A stretch of DNA of 38,640 nucleotides from BP-133 sp040756995 (GCA_040756995.1 JBFLYK010000059.1:1-38640); one strand, 5' to 3'. Positions 18,189 through 25,827 are shown, counted from the stretch's first letter. Translations and numbers: made by a program. The notes: generated from the sequence alone by a model not told the origin.

Positions 18189-20333
18189 ATGACGGCGACT
18201 GAAGAGCGGATCACGTTCTGCCGGATCTGTGAGGCCTGCTGCGGGATGGTGGCCACACTCGAGGGTGGCCGGGTCACCAAGTTGCGGGCCGACAAGGAGA
18301 ACCCGTTCTCCGACGGCTACATCTGCCCCAAGGGGCCGGCCTACCTGGAAGTGCACAACGATCCCGACCGGGTGCTGCAGCCCCTCAAGCGCCAGCCCGA
18401 CGGCACGTTCACCCCGGTGCCGTGGGACGAGGCCCTCGACGACATCGCCGGCCGGCTCCGAGCGCTGCTCGACACCCACGGCAGCGACTCCGTCGGCTGG
18501 TACGTCGGCAACCAGATCGCCTTCAACTACTCGGCGTTCTTCTGGATCCTCGGGTTCATGGCCGCCATCAAGTCGCCGCACTTCTACGCCGCGGCATCGG
18601 TCGACATCAACAACCGGTGGGCGGCCAGCGCCGTGCTCTACGGCCATCCGCTGACGAACCCGATCCCCGACCTCGAGGGGAGCGACTTCCTGTTCCTCGT
18701 CGGGACGAACCCGTTCGTCTCCCACGGCAGCATGTGGACCGTCCCCCGCATCCGGGAGCGGCTCCTGGCGATGCAGAAGCGGGGCGGGCGGGTCATCGTG
18801 GTCGACCCGCGCCGCACCGAGACGGCCGAGGCCTTCGAGCACCTCCCCATCCGCCCCGACGGCGACGCCTGGCTGCTGGCCTCGATGCTCCATGTGATCT
18901 TCGCCGAGGGGCTGGCCGACGAGGCGGCGCTGGCGGCCCAGACCACCGGCGTCGACGTCCTCCGCCGGTTCGTGGCGGCTTTCCCGCCGGAAGCCACCGA
19001 AGCCCGCACCGGGATTCCGGCGGACCAGGTGCGCCAGCTGGCCCGCGACGCCGCCGGGGCCAAAGCGGCGGCCTTCTTCGGCCGCTGCGGCGCTTCGCTC
19101 GGCCGCCACTCCACCCTGGTCGTCTACCTGCTCGACGCCCTGACGCTCGTCACCGGCAACTTCGACCGTCCCGGCGGGCTGGTCTTCGGCCGGCCGATGA
19201 TCTCGTCCGAGAAGATCGCCCACCAGTTCAAACTCGACACCTTCGGCCGCCGCCGGTCGCGGGTCGGCGGTTTCCCCGACCTCCTCGGCACGGTGCCGAT
19301 CGCCGTCATCCCCAAGGAGATCACCACTCCGGGCTCCGGCCAGTTGCGGGCCCTGCTGATCTCGGCCGGGAACCCGGTGACCTCGGCGCCGAACCGGGCC
19401 GAGTGGGAGGACGCCCTGCCCAAGCTGGATCTCCTGGTGTCGATGGACTTCTACGTCACGGAGACGAACCGCCACGCCGACTACATCCTGCCGGCCACCA
19501 CGTTCCTGGAGCGGGACGACTACCCCTGGTTCATCACCGGGCACATGACGCCGCCCTACGCGGTGTGGACCGACGCCGTCGAGGCGCCCCGGGGCGAGGC
19601 CCGGCCGGAGTGGTGGGTCGTGGCCCAGCTCGGCCGGCGGCTCAAGGTTGAGCCGTCAGCCGTGCCGGCGGTCCGGGCCCTCGGGAAGCTGGGGATCCGC
19701 CTGCCTCCGGCCAAGGCCATCGACCTGTTCCTGCGGACGGGCCCCGAAGGCGACTTCTACGGCCTGCGCCCGAAGGGCCTGTCGCTCAAGAAGCTGCGTC
19801 GGGAGCCGCGGGGCCGGCTGCTGGCCGACCGGTGCGACACCGGCGTCCTGGGCAAGCGGGTCTTCCACAAGGACCGCCTCGTCCACTTCGACCACCCCGA
19901 GATCCGGCGGGCGATGGACCGGTTCACCGCCGACGTCGACGAGGACCCGGAGTTCCCGCTGCGGCTGATCAGCCTCCGGGAGCTGCGGTCCCACAACACC
20001 TGGTTCCACAACGTGGGCAAGCTCATGCGGGAGCGCCGCCAGTACCTGAGGATCCATCCCAAGGACGCGGCGGAGGTCGGCGTCGAAGAGGGCGACGCGG
20101 TGGCCGTCGTCTCCAAGACAGGTCGGGTGGAAGTGCCCGTGCGCATCACCGACGAGATGACGCCGGGGGTGCTCGCCCTGCCGCAGGGCTGGGGCCACCG
20201 CGGCGGCTGGCGGACGGCCGTCGAGGCCGGAGGGGCCAACTACAACGACCTGACCTCCTCCGACCCCGCCGACCTCGACGTGTCGGGCAACGCGGTCTAC
20301 AACGCGGTGCCCGTCCGGCTGGAGCCGGTGTAG
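18189..20333 (+). CDS. Molybdopterin-dependent oxidoreductase (DMSO reductase superfamily)
   Basis: A 714-residue catalytic subunit. The N-terminus has a [4Fe-4S] site made of Cys11, Cys14, Cys18 and Cys46 (CRICEACCG, then YICPKG). Central and C-terminal molybdopterin-binding parts follow: FLVGTNPFVSHG, VVDPRRTETA, ALLISAGNPVTSAPN, MDFYVTETNRHADYILPATTFLER and a C-terminal dinucleotide-binding barrel ending near residue 714. Around residue 139-149 (SVDINNRWAASAV) the position that carries Cys, Sec or Ser in nitrate reductases and formate dehydrogenases appears to be Trp or Ala; Asp139 is the nearest candidate ligand. There is no Tat signal, so the enzyme is probably cytosolic. ATG 18189 has a GAGGGG ribosome-binding site. 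No partner electron-transfer or membrane subunit is adjacent. The substrate cannot be assigned. Confidence 0.88.
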   Translation: MTATEERITFCRICEACCGMVATLEGGRVTKLRADKENPFSDGYICPKGPAYLEVHNDPDRVLQPLKRQPDGTFTPVPWDEALDDIAGRLRALLDTHGSDSVGWYVGNQIAFNYSAFFWILGFMAAIKSPHFYAAASVDINNRWAASAVLYGHPLTNPIPDLEGSDFLFLVGTNPFVSHGSMWTVPRIRERLLAMQKRGGRVIVVDPRRTETAEAFEHLPIRPDGDAWLLASMLHVIFAEGLADEAALAAQTTGVDVLRRFVAAFPPEATEARTGIPADQVRQLARDAAGAKAAAFFGRCGASLGRHSTLVVYLLDALTLVTGNFDRPGGLVFGRPMISSEKIAHQFKLDTFGRRRSRVGGFPDLLGTVPIAVIPKEITTPGSGQLRALLISAGNPVTSAPNRAEWEDALPKLDLLVSMDFYVTETNRHADYILPATTFLERDDYPWFITGHMTPPYAVWTDAVEAPRGEARPEWWVVAQLGRRLKVEPSAVPAVRALGKLGIRLPPAKAIDLFLRTGPEGDFYGLRPKGLSLKKLRREPRGRLLADRCDTGVLGKRVFHKDRLVHFDHPEIRRAMDRFTADVDEDPEFPLRLISLRELRSHNTWFHNVGKLMRERRQYLRIHPKDAAEVGVEEGDAVAVVSKTGRVEVPVRITDEMTPGVLALPQGWGHRGGWRTAVEAGGANYNDLTSSDPADLDVSGNAVYNAVPVRLEPV

Positions 20334-20340
20334 GAGCCCG

Positions 20341-20661
20341 CTACATCCGGGACGGAGGGCCGGGGTCCTCCATGCCGAAGTGCCGGAACACCTGCTGCCG
20401 CTCGCTCGGCGACGGGGCGGCGTGGCCCTTGTCGACGGTCGGCGCGGACTTGATCTGGTCCTTGTCGAACGGGACGGCGATCTGGTCACCGTGTTCCGCC
20501 ACCACGGAGTAGGGCACGAGGTGCTCTCCGCCCATCATGCCGGTCTTCACGGTGATCCACTCGTTCTCGAGCGTGGCTGAGTCGACGATCACATCGGTGA
20601 TCTTGCCGACGGGTTTGCCGTCCCGGTCGAGCAGCTTTTCGCCGATGAGGACGCGCGCCAT
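20341..20661 (-). CDS. PRC-barrel domain protein
   Basis: A 106-residue soluble protein whose first ~75 residues fit a PRC barrel: ARVLIGEKLLDRDGKPVGKI, then VIVDSATLENEWITVKTG and HLVPYSVVAEHG. PRC barrels occur in RNA-processing proteins and photosynthetic reaction centres and as stand-alone stress-related proteins in actinobacteria. The C-terminal ~30 residues are polar and probably disordered. The ATG has GAAGGGAG 6-7 nt upstream. It lies 47 nt after the monooxygenase operon on the same strand; a TAGGTT at 20683-20688 (minus strand) could be its own -10, so read-through or separate control are both possible. Confidence 0.85.
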   Translation of the reverse strand: MARVLIGEKLLDRDGKPVGKITDVIVDSATLENEWITVKTGMMGGEHLVPYSVVAEHGDQIAVPFDKDQIKSAPTVDKGHAAPSPSERQQVFRHFGMEDPGPPSRM

Positions 20662-20708
20662 CGGGAATCTCCCTTCTTCCTGAACCTACCTGGGAGTTCC
20701 TTCCCCAA

Positions 20709-21464
20709 TTACAGGAGAGACATTCCTCCGTCGACGGCCACGGCGGCGCCGGTCATGTAGCGGGAGGCGGGCGAGAGCAGGAAGGCGACCACGTCGGCCA
20801 CCTCGTCGGGGGTGGCGACCCGCCCGACCGGGACCATCGCCTCGGCCTGGGCCCGCAGCTCGGGCTGGGCCAGCCGGGCGGCGATGAAGGCCGTGTCGAC
20901 CCACCCCGGGCACACGGCGTTGATCCGCACCCCGGAGGCGCCGGCCTCCACCGCCAGCGTCTTGGTCAGGCTGATCAGGGCGGCCTTGGAGGCGGCGTAG
21001 GACACCCGGCCCGGCAGGCAGAGGATTCCAGCCATGGAGGCGACGTTGACGATCCGGCCCCGGCCCCGCTCGATCATCCCCGGCAGGACCGCCCGGGAGA
21101 ACAGGAAGGGGGCGGTGACGTTGACCGCCAGCGTCTTGTCCCACTCCTCCAGGGGGGTGTCGACGGCCGGCTTCGGCGGCCCCACGCCGGAGATGCCGGC
21201 GTTGTTGACCAGGATGTCGACCGGCCCGAGCCGTTCCTCGGCCTGGGCGGCGGCGGCGGTCACCTCTTCGGGGACGGAGACGTCGGCGGCGAGGGCGACG
21301 CCCTTGGCCCCGAGCTCGGCCAGGACCGCCTCGGCGGCGCCGCCGTCGAGGTCGACCACCGCTAGGGCCACCCCGGCGGCGGCCAGCCGGGCGCTGATGC
21401 AGCGGCCGATGCCGCCGGCGGCGCCGGTCACCAGGGCGATGGAACCGTCGATCTCGGAGCTCAC
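20709..21464 (-). CDS. SDR-family dehydrogenase, last gene of the monooxygenase operon
   Basis: A 251-residue NAD(P)-dependent classical short-chain dehydrogenase. It shows the cofactor motif TGAAGGIG, the NNAG motif (ILVNNAGISG), catalytic Ser in VNVASMAG, and the YAASK motif, with the usual C-terminal VDGG. Asp after the second beta strand (VVDLDGG) suggests a preference for NAD(H). The GTG at 21464 overlaps the end of the [2Fe-2S] gene and has GGGGAGGTC upstream. As the terminal gene of the diiron monooxygenase operon, it may oxidise the alcohol made by the oxygenase or, if the MetE-like enzyme opens an epoxide with a thiol, the resulting hydroxy-thioether, as hydroxypropyl-CoM dehydrogenases do. 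The substrate is inferred only from context. Confidence 0.88.
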   Translation of the reverse strand: MSSEIDGSIALVTGAAGGIGRCISARLAAAGVALAVVDLDGGAAEAVLAELGAKGVALAADVSVPEEVTAAAAQAEERLGPVDILVNNAGISGVGPPKPAVDTPLEEWDKTLAVNVTAPFLFSRAVLPGMIERGRGRIVNVASMAGILCLPGRVSYAASKAALISLTKTLAVEAGASGVRINAVCPGWVDTAFIAARLAQPELRAQAEAMVPVGRVATPDEVADVVAFLLSPASRYMTGAAVAVDGGMSLL

Positions 21465-21469
21465 GCCGG

Positions 21470-21808
21470 TCAGACCTCCCCGGGCCGCAACCCGGCGTCG
21501 AGGACGGTGAAGATGTAATTGCGGAGGACCCGGGTGTTGCCCTCGGTGAGGCGCTCCGCGACGGTGCCCTCCTGGATGGCCTTCACGATGTCGTCGACGT
21601 CCTCCGGCTGCACCCCGCAGTACCAGATCTGGTCTTCGACGCAGACGACGTTGGGCCCCTTCTTGCAGGCCGAGAAGCACAGGTACTCCTGCACGTCGAC
21701 GCCGTCGAGTTCGCCGGCGTCGAGGCGGGCGTACAGCTCGGCCAGCACCGCCTCGGAGCCCCGTTCCTTGCAGTCGACGTTGACGCAGACCAGCACGGTC
21801 CGATCCAT
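21470..21808 (-). CDS. Thioredoxin-fold [2Fe-2S] ferredoxin
   Basis: A 112-residue protein of the thioredoxin-like ferredoxin type (as in NuoE and Cp2Fe2S proteins). The four cluster cysteines are Cys8, Cys13, Cys44 and Cys48 (CVNVDC and CFSACKKGPNV), with two further Cys at 56 and 64. The C-terminal ~25 residues (LTEGNTRVLRNYIFTVLDAG) extend beyond the core. ATG 21808 shares one base with the effector-protein stop (TGATG); a longer frame upstream lies inside the preceding gene. Because the operon has no Rieske ferredoxin and no flavin reductase, this protein is the only visible candidate electron carrier to the hydroxylase. That role is inferred and has no close precedent that I know of in this family. 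Confidence 0.85.
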   Translation of the reverse strand: MDRTVLVCVNVDCKERGSEAVLAELYARLDAGELDGVDVQEYLCFSACKKGPNVVCVEDQIWYCGVQPEDVDDIVKAIQEGTVAERLTEGNTRVLRNYIFTVLDAGLRPGEV

Positions 21809-22116
21809 CAGGAGGCGCCGGCCTCCTCTGCCGCCCGCGTCCACTCCAGCACGACGCCGTCGGGTTCCCAGCGGCGGATGAAGCCGAAATAGCTGGCCAT
21901 GATGACCTGGAGGTCGTCGACGCCCCAGTCCCGGCCCAGATGCTCGCGCACCCGGGCCGGGTCGATCTCCAGCCGGCCGGGGGACTCGACCATGATCACG
22001 GCCGCCCCCCGGGTGATCACCGCGTCGGGATCGGTCTCCGCCACGGCCTCGGCCACGGCTTCGGCCTCTTCGCCCAGCGTCAGCTCGACACCGACGCGCT
22101 GCTCGGTGGTCGTCAC
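21808..22116 (-). CDS. MmoB/DmpM-family monooxygenase effector (coupling) protein
   Basis: A 102-residue cofactor-free protein that should dock on the hydroxylase alpha subunit and couple O2 activation to substrate oxidation. The core has the family layout: VGVELTLGEEAEAVAEAV, VITRGAAVIMVESPGRLEID, ARVREHLGRDWGVDDLQVIM and ASYFGFIRRWEPDGVVLEW. Size matches TmoD and DmpM (~90-105). GTG 22116 overlaps the stop of the MetE-like gene as GTGA, so translation is coupled. The presence of this protein confirms that the two hydroxylase genes belong to a bacterial multicomponent monooxygenase and not a ribonucleotide reductase-like or ferritin-like system. Confidence 0.88.
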   Translation of the reverse strand: MTTTEQRVGVELTLGEEAEAVAEAVAETDPDAVITRGAAVIMVESPGRLEIDPARVREHLGRDWGVDDLQVIMASYFGFIRRWEPDGVVLEWTRAAEEAGAS

Positions 22117-23276
22117 CCGACGGTCACCGGTTCCGGAACGGCCTGGGGTGCGCTGGCCCGGAGCTCGGCGCGCACGATGTTGGCCCCTTCGACCAGGGAA
22201 CGGAGCTTGGCCTGGGCCACCCGCCGGGGCAGGTTGATGAGGCCGCAGTCCGTCGACAGGCCGAGGTGCTCGGGCTTGACCACATCGAGGCAGGCCCGGA
22301 TCCGGTCGGCCACGCCCTCGGCCGTCTCGACTTCGACCGACTTCACGTCGATGACCCCGGCGATGAAGTCCTTCTCCCACCCGCCCTTCTCCAGGGCCAG
22401 CAGGTCACCGGCGCCCTTGTGGGCGATCTCGTAGTTGAGGGCGTTGATGTTGACCCGGTGGACGCGGGGGAAGATGGCCCGGGCCCGGGCGGTGGTGGCG
22501 TCGCGCTCCCGCAGCGACAGGACGTACTCCGTGCCCTCCTTGTCGGGCGCCTCGCCGTGGGCCGGCCCCGACGGCAGGTAGCCGGGGGTGCCCATGTAGT
22601 TGCCCCAGCACACGTGGACCTGGATGTCGGCGTCCACACCGTCGACGGCGGCGTTGAAGACGTCGACCTCCCAGTCGCCGAGCGACAGGCCGAAGTGCCA
22701 GGTGAACTCGTCGAGCTGGATGATGTCGCAGCCCGCCGCCACCAGCTCCTTGAACTCGTCGTTGTAGATCTTGGCCAGGTCGAAGGCCAGGTCCTTCACG
22801 TCGGAGTAGTACTTGTTGATCGACCCCATGGCCAGCACCTGCAGGCCGGGGAAGTTGATCTTGATGGGCTTCTTCGTCGCCTTGCGCAGGACCCGCACCT
22901 GCTCCGAGTACAGCGGGCACTTCCGGGTGAGCTTCCCGTCGACGATGGGGGAATGCTCGGTGGAGTACGTCGGCAGCATGATCGACGGCCCGTAGGGCGT
23001 GAACCCGGCGATGCGCTCGGTCAGGTAGTAGAGCTTCGCCGCGTAGGGGCTGTCACCGCTGACCATGAGACCGTCGCTGATGACGTCGAGCCCGGCCGAC
23101 TCCTGGTCGTGGACGATGGCCAGGATGGCGTCGGAGAAGGCCTCGAAGGAGATCGAGTCGGCGGCGTAGCGCCCGGGCGGAATCTCGCTCCAGGCCTGGC
23201 CGGTGAACCAGCGGGGCTTCGGATAGTTCCCCACCATCATCGTGGGGAGGAGAATGTCCTGACCGGCGATAAGCAT
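22113..23276 (-). CDS. MetE-like zinc enzyme, possible epoxyalkane:coenzyme M transferase homologue
   Basis: A 387-residue single-domain protein of the cobalamin-independent methionine synthase (MetE C-terminal) fold. The zinc ligands are complete: His221 and Cys223 (HVCWGN), Glu283 (NYEIAH) and Cys344 (STDCGL); the Glu-Cys spacing of 61 equals that of E. coli MetE. QLDE near 187-190 is the typical substrate-site strand. It lacks the N-terminal folate domain of full MetE and has an insertion between Cys223 and Glu283. Epoxyalkane:CoM transferases of alkene-oxidising bacteria have this architecture and size and are encoded beside diiron alkene monooxygenases, as here. Coenzyme M synthesis genes and a ketopropyl-CoM carboxylase are absent from the window, so the thiol acceptor is unknown. 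An alternative is a methyltransferase acting on a methylated thiol or cobamide. The zinc-enzyme call is firm; the substrate is not. Confidence 0.82.
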   Translation of the reverse strand: MLIAGQDILLPTMMVGNYPKPRWFTGQAWSEIPPGRYAADSISFEAFSDAILAIVHDQESAGLDVISDGLMVSGDSPYAAKLYYLTERIAGFTPYGPSIMLPTYSTEHSPIVDGKLTRKCPLYSEQVRVLRKATKKPIKINFPGLQVLAMGSINKYYSDVKDLAFDLAKIYNDEFKELVAAGCDIIQLDEFTWHFGLSLGDWEVDVFNAAVDGVDADIQVHVCWGNYMGTPGYLPSGPAHGEAPDKEGTEYVLSLRERDATTARARAIFPRVHRVNINALNYEIAHKGAGDLLALEKGGWEKDFIAGVIDVKSVEVETAEGVADRIRACLDVVKPEHLGLSTDCGLINLPRRVAQAKLRSLVEGANIVRAELRASAPQAVPEPVTVG

Positions 23277-23285
23277 GGGCTAGCG

Positions 23286-23708
23286 CTACTCCTTCTTGAA
23301 GTTGCCCGCGTAGGAGTCGGTGTTCTGCCGCGACAGCTCGAAGAACCGCTCGACGGCCGGCACGAACATCGCCAGATACGAAGTGGAACCGCGGTAGAGC
23401 GAGATGCTCTGGTCCAGCAGACTGGCGACGAGGCCTTTCTTGCCTTCGTTGATGGCGTGCCAGTCGGCGTACGTGCCTTCCATGAAGTAGTCGGTCTCCC
23501 AGGCGTTCTCCTTACCGGTGAACGCCCGGTCCATGGCCGGCACGGAGAAGCCCCACCAGTAGTCGTCCTCGACGCCGTTGTCCGGGTCGGCGAGGACGTG
23601 GACGGTGTAGCTCCGGTTGTTCCCGTCGGCCTCCTCCTGGAACGTCTTGTCCTCCCGGCAGCTCTTCATCTGCGCCTCGAGCCACTCCGGTGTCCAGGCC
23701 AGCGGCAT
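23286..23708 (-). CDS. SCP2-like protein (second copy in the operon)
   Basis: A 140-residue soluble protein. The pattern SYTVHVLADPDNG, YFMEGTYADWHAINEG and GLVASLLDQSISLYRGSTSYL resembles the sterol carrier protein 2 fold, in which a tunnel binds lipids or other hydrophobic ligands. The similarity is structural in style and the assignment is tentative. The ATG at 23708 is preferred over a TTG at 23726 because GAGGAGGAAG precedes it. It starts 10 nt after the first SCP2 gene and ends 9 nt before the MetE-like gene. Two tandem SCP2-like proteins in a monooxygenase operon hint at a hydrophobic or lipid-like substrate or acyl-CoA ester that must be presented to the enzymes. Confidence 0.62.
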   Translation of the reverse strand: MPLAWTPEWLEAQMKSCREDKTFQEEADGNNRSYTVHVLADPDNGVEDDYWWGFSVPAMDRAFTGKENAWETDYFMEGTYADWHAINEGKKGLVASLLDQSISLYRGSTSYLAMFVPAVERFFELSRQNTDSYAGNFKKE

Positions 23709-23718
23709 ATCTTCCTCC

Positions 23719-24174
23719 TCACCCAACGGTCCCCGGCGGGACGCCGAGGATCTGGAGCACGCGGATAACGATCGCCGGGTGGGACAGGAGGCCTCGGACC
23801 CGGACCCGGCGGCCGGCGAGGTCGTTGAGCAGCTTCTTGCCGCCCTTCTCCCACAGGGCGGGAACCTTGTGCCACAACGGGATCCCGAGGATGACGGGCA
23901 GTGTCTTCATGTCCAGCGCCACGGTGACCTGCGGCTTGGTGTCGGCGGCGCTGGAGCGGACGTCGACCGTGCCGTTCGGGCCCACCACGACGTCGACCCA
24001 CTCGTTCCGGTCCGTGATGAGGAGCCGGACGGTCCGGTTCGACAGCGCCTTCAGCTGCTTGGCCTTCCATGGCGCCTCGTCGAGTTTCTCGTTGAGCACC
24101 GTGTGCAGGACCCGGGCCGTCCCGTTGGGCTTGTCGCCCTCGAGCACCAGCGTCGGCCGGGCCGGCTCAGACAT
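23719..24174 (-). CDS. SCP2 sterol-transfer family protein
   Basis: A 151-residue protein with an SCP2 domain: TVRLLITDRNEWVDVVVGP, the strand pair KPQVTVALDMKTLPVILG, and the C-terminal helix-strand GGKKLLNDLAGRRVRVRGLL. SCP2 proteins bind sterols, fatty acyl chains or other hydrophobic ligands in a central tunnel. The ATG at 24174 overlaps the TmoB-like stop by 8 nt, so it is translated with the monooxygenase subunits. No transmembrane segment or signal is present, so it acts in the cytosol. The position between the hydroxylase genes and the MetE-like gene suggests substrate presentation or product transfer, but this is inferred. Confidence 0.78.
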   Translation of the reverse strand: MSEPARPTLVLEGDKPNGTARVLHTVLNEKLDEAPWKAKQLKALSNRTVRLLITDRNEWVDVVVGPNGTVDVRSSAADTKPQVTVALDMKTLPVILGIPLWHKVPALWEKGGKKLLNDLAGRRVRVRGLLSHPAIVIRVLQILGVPPGTVG

Positions 24175-24412
24175 ACCGGAGTTCGAGCATGTCGTAGGGC
24201 AGGAACCCCGCCTCGGCCAGTGAGACCTCGCTCGGGAGCTCCTCGCCCGTCCGCCGGTTGATGGCCACCCTCGGCTTCGACTTGTCGGCTCGCAGCGTCG
24301 AGAGGGCGATGCGGGAGAACATCTTCACCGACCACTCCGCCTCCGGCGTCATGAGCAGGGCCGGCGTCGAGCAGCCCTCCGCCCGGGCGTACAGGAGGAG
24401 GGACTCGCTCAT
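24167..24412 (-). CDS. TmoB-like monooxygenase gamma subunit
   Basis: An 81-residue protein matching the small ubiquitin-fold gamma subunit of toluene-4-monooxygenase-type hydroxylases. Its C-terminus (EVSLAEAGFLPYDMLELRYV) follows the TmoB pattern of a SLAESGL-type turn plus a final Glu/Val-rich strand, and the length equals TmoB (~84). ATG 24412 overlaps the alpha-subunit stop as ATGA. Together with alpha and beta it should form an (alpha-beta-gamma)2 hydroxylase. A longer frame upstream lies wholly inside the alpha gene and is not used. The gamma subunit type places this system nearer the toluene/alkene monooxygenase branch than the phenol hydroxylase or soluble methane monooxygenase branches. 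Confidence 0.8.
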   Translation of the reverse strand: MSESLLLYARAEGCSTPALLMTPEAEWSVKMFSRIALSTLRADKSKPRVAINRRTGEELPSEVSLAEAGFLPYDMLELRYV

Positions 24413-25827
24413 ACCGGCTCTTCCTCCAGCACACCGCCGAGCTTGCCGAAGAGGCGCATGTGCTCCCGGATCTCGGCGACGTCCTTGCCGGTCAGCACCC
24501 GGTCGAGGCCCACGGCCCGGGAGTAGCGCTCGGGCTCGTTGTCGAAGATCCACTGGCAGCCGTCGGAGCAGAACCAGCGCACCTCACCGTTCCATTCTGA
24601 GCACCGGATCGTTGGGCTCTCGGGGACGGGGAAGACGCAGGGCAGCTGGCACACCTGGCAGAGCATCGGCAGCGAGGGCAGGTCCTTGGGGTCGCCGGCC
24701 CGGACCTCCTCCCAGAAGGCGCCGTGGCGCTCCTCCCAGTGCGGGTAGTGCTCGCCGAAGAACTCCATGTCCCGCTCGGTCGGCACGAACATCTTGTTGA
24801 ACAGCATGTGCTTGTACTGGAAGAGCGTGCGGAAGAGGGAGTGCGGGGCGTCCTCCATCTCCCGGACGGCGTCGTCGAGGAACCGGGGCGGCTGAAGGCC
24901 GAGGTCGCCGAGGTCTTCGACCATGCCGGCGACGTAGTTGTCGACGATGTAGCGCTGGAACATCTGGCGCATCGGCAGCGCCTTCTTCTTGGCGAAGTAG
25001 TCGGGGATCACGCCCAGCGGGCAGCCGATGATGCGGTGCAGGAGCCAGAACCACTTGTCCAGCCAGTACTGGATCTTCTCCAGGTTGCGGTCGTCGCCCT
25101 CCAGCAGTGTGCGCAGCGTCGACTGGCCGATCGCCATGTGGCGGGTCTCGTCGGACTGGGTGGTGAGGAATTCGCTGGCGCCGGCCAGGTCGCCGTTGAG
25201 CACGCCGACCGACGGGATCCCGACGAAGACCAGGTTGGTGTAGGCCACCTCGACCAGGATGTTGAGGCCCATCACCGACTCGAAGACGTTCTCGCAGGCC
25301 ACGATGTCCTCGAAGAGCATCTTGGCCGGCTGGAGGAGGAAGTGGTGGCGCTTCCACTCGGCCCAGTTGTGGAACCCCTCGGTGTGCTTGTTGAACATCC
25401 GCAGCTGGTACACGTGGTTCTGGGAGTGCCGCAGCTCGTCGATCGACTGGTAGAAGGCGGCGGCCCGCAGCGCTGGGGCGGGGGCGTAGCGGCTGACCCG
25501 GGCGTTGCTGCGGAGGGCGCCGTACTCGCCGTGGAAGAGGATCGGGTAGACGACCTTCATGCCCTCGACCCAGCGGGGGTCCATCCGCTCCGTGCCGCCG
25601 TAGCGGTCGAAGGCGTCCCGGGCGGGGTGGAAGCCGTTGTCCTTCTTGGCCTGGATCTCGACGTACTGCTTGAAGCTCATCTGGAAGGGGTCGTCCCAGC
25701 GGTCCCAGTCCTTGAAGTAGATGCCCTCGTAGTTGGCCGGCGGGTAGATGGCCTCCTTGGGCACGTAGCTGGGCTCCCAGTAGAGCCGCTTGGTCCGGTT
25801 GTACTCGGCGGTGGCCTGCTGGGTCAT
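24409..25827 (-). CDS. Diiron monooxygenase hydroxylase alpha subunit with YHS domain
   Basis: The 472-residue catalytic subunit of a bacterial multicomponent monooxygenase. The six diiron ligands are Glu101, Glu131, His134, Glu193, Glu227 and His230 (DELRH and DETRH), with 30- and 34-residue spacings identical to TmoA and MmoX. Thr197, four after the third Glu, equals the O2-activation Thr of the family (Thr201 in TmoA). Residues ~390-435 form a YHS domain with CQVCQLPC, RCSEW and FCSDGCQ, probably a metal site, as in toluene monooxygenase alpha subunits. The ATG overlaps the beta stop as ATGA and the stop overlaps the gamma start. The enzyme would insert one O atom of O2 into a hydrocarbon, aromatic or alkene. 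The substrate-cavity residues are not ones I can match to a known specificity. Confidence 0.93.
   Translation of the reverse strand: MTQQATAEYNRTKRLYWEPSYVPKEAIYPPANYEGIYFKDWDRWDDPFQMSFKQYVEIQAKKDNGFHPARDAFDRYGGTERMDPRWVEGMKVVYPILFHGEYGALRSNARVSRYAPAPALRAAAFYQSIDELRHSQNHVYQLRMFNKHTEGFHNWAEWKRHHFLLQPAKMLFEDIVACENVFESVMGLNILVEVAYTNLVFVGIPSVGVLNGDLAGASEFLTTQSDETRHMAIGQSTLRTLLEGDDRNLEKIQYWLDKWFWLLHRIIGCPLGVIPDYFAKKKALPMRQMFQRYIVDNYVAGMVEDLGDLGLQPPRFLDDAVREMEDAPHSLFRTLFQYKHMLFNKMFVPTERDMEFFGEHYPHWEERHGAFWEEVRAGDPKDLPSLPMLCQVCQLPCVFPVPESPTIRCSEWNGEVRWFCSDGCQWIFDNEPERYSRAVGLDRVLTGKDVAEIREHMRLFGKLGGVLEEEPV

Noticed and set aside
18189..20333. Formate dehydrogenase alpha subunit
   Set aside because: The [4Fe-4S] and molybdopterin motifs fit the superfamily, but the Sec/Cys ligand with the following His is missing and there are no partner subunits.
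22113..23276. Ordinary methionine synthase MetE
   Set aside because: The protein has 387 residues, only the zinc-binding half of MetE, and sits within a monooxygenase operon, so normal folate-dependent methionine synthesis is unlikely.
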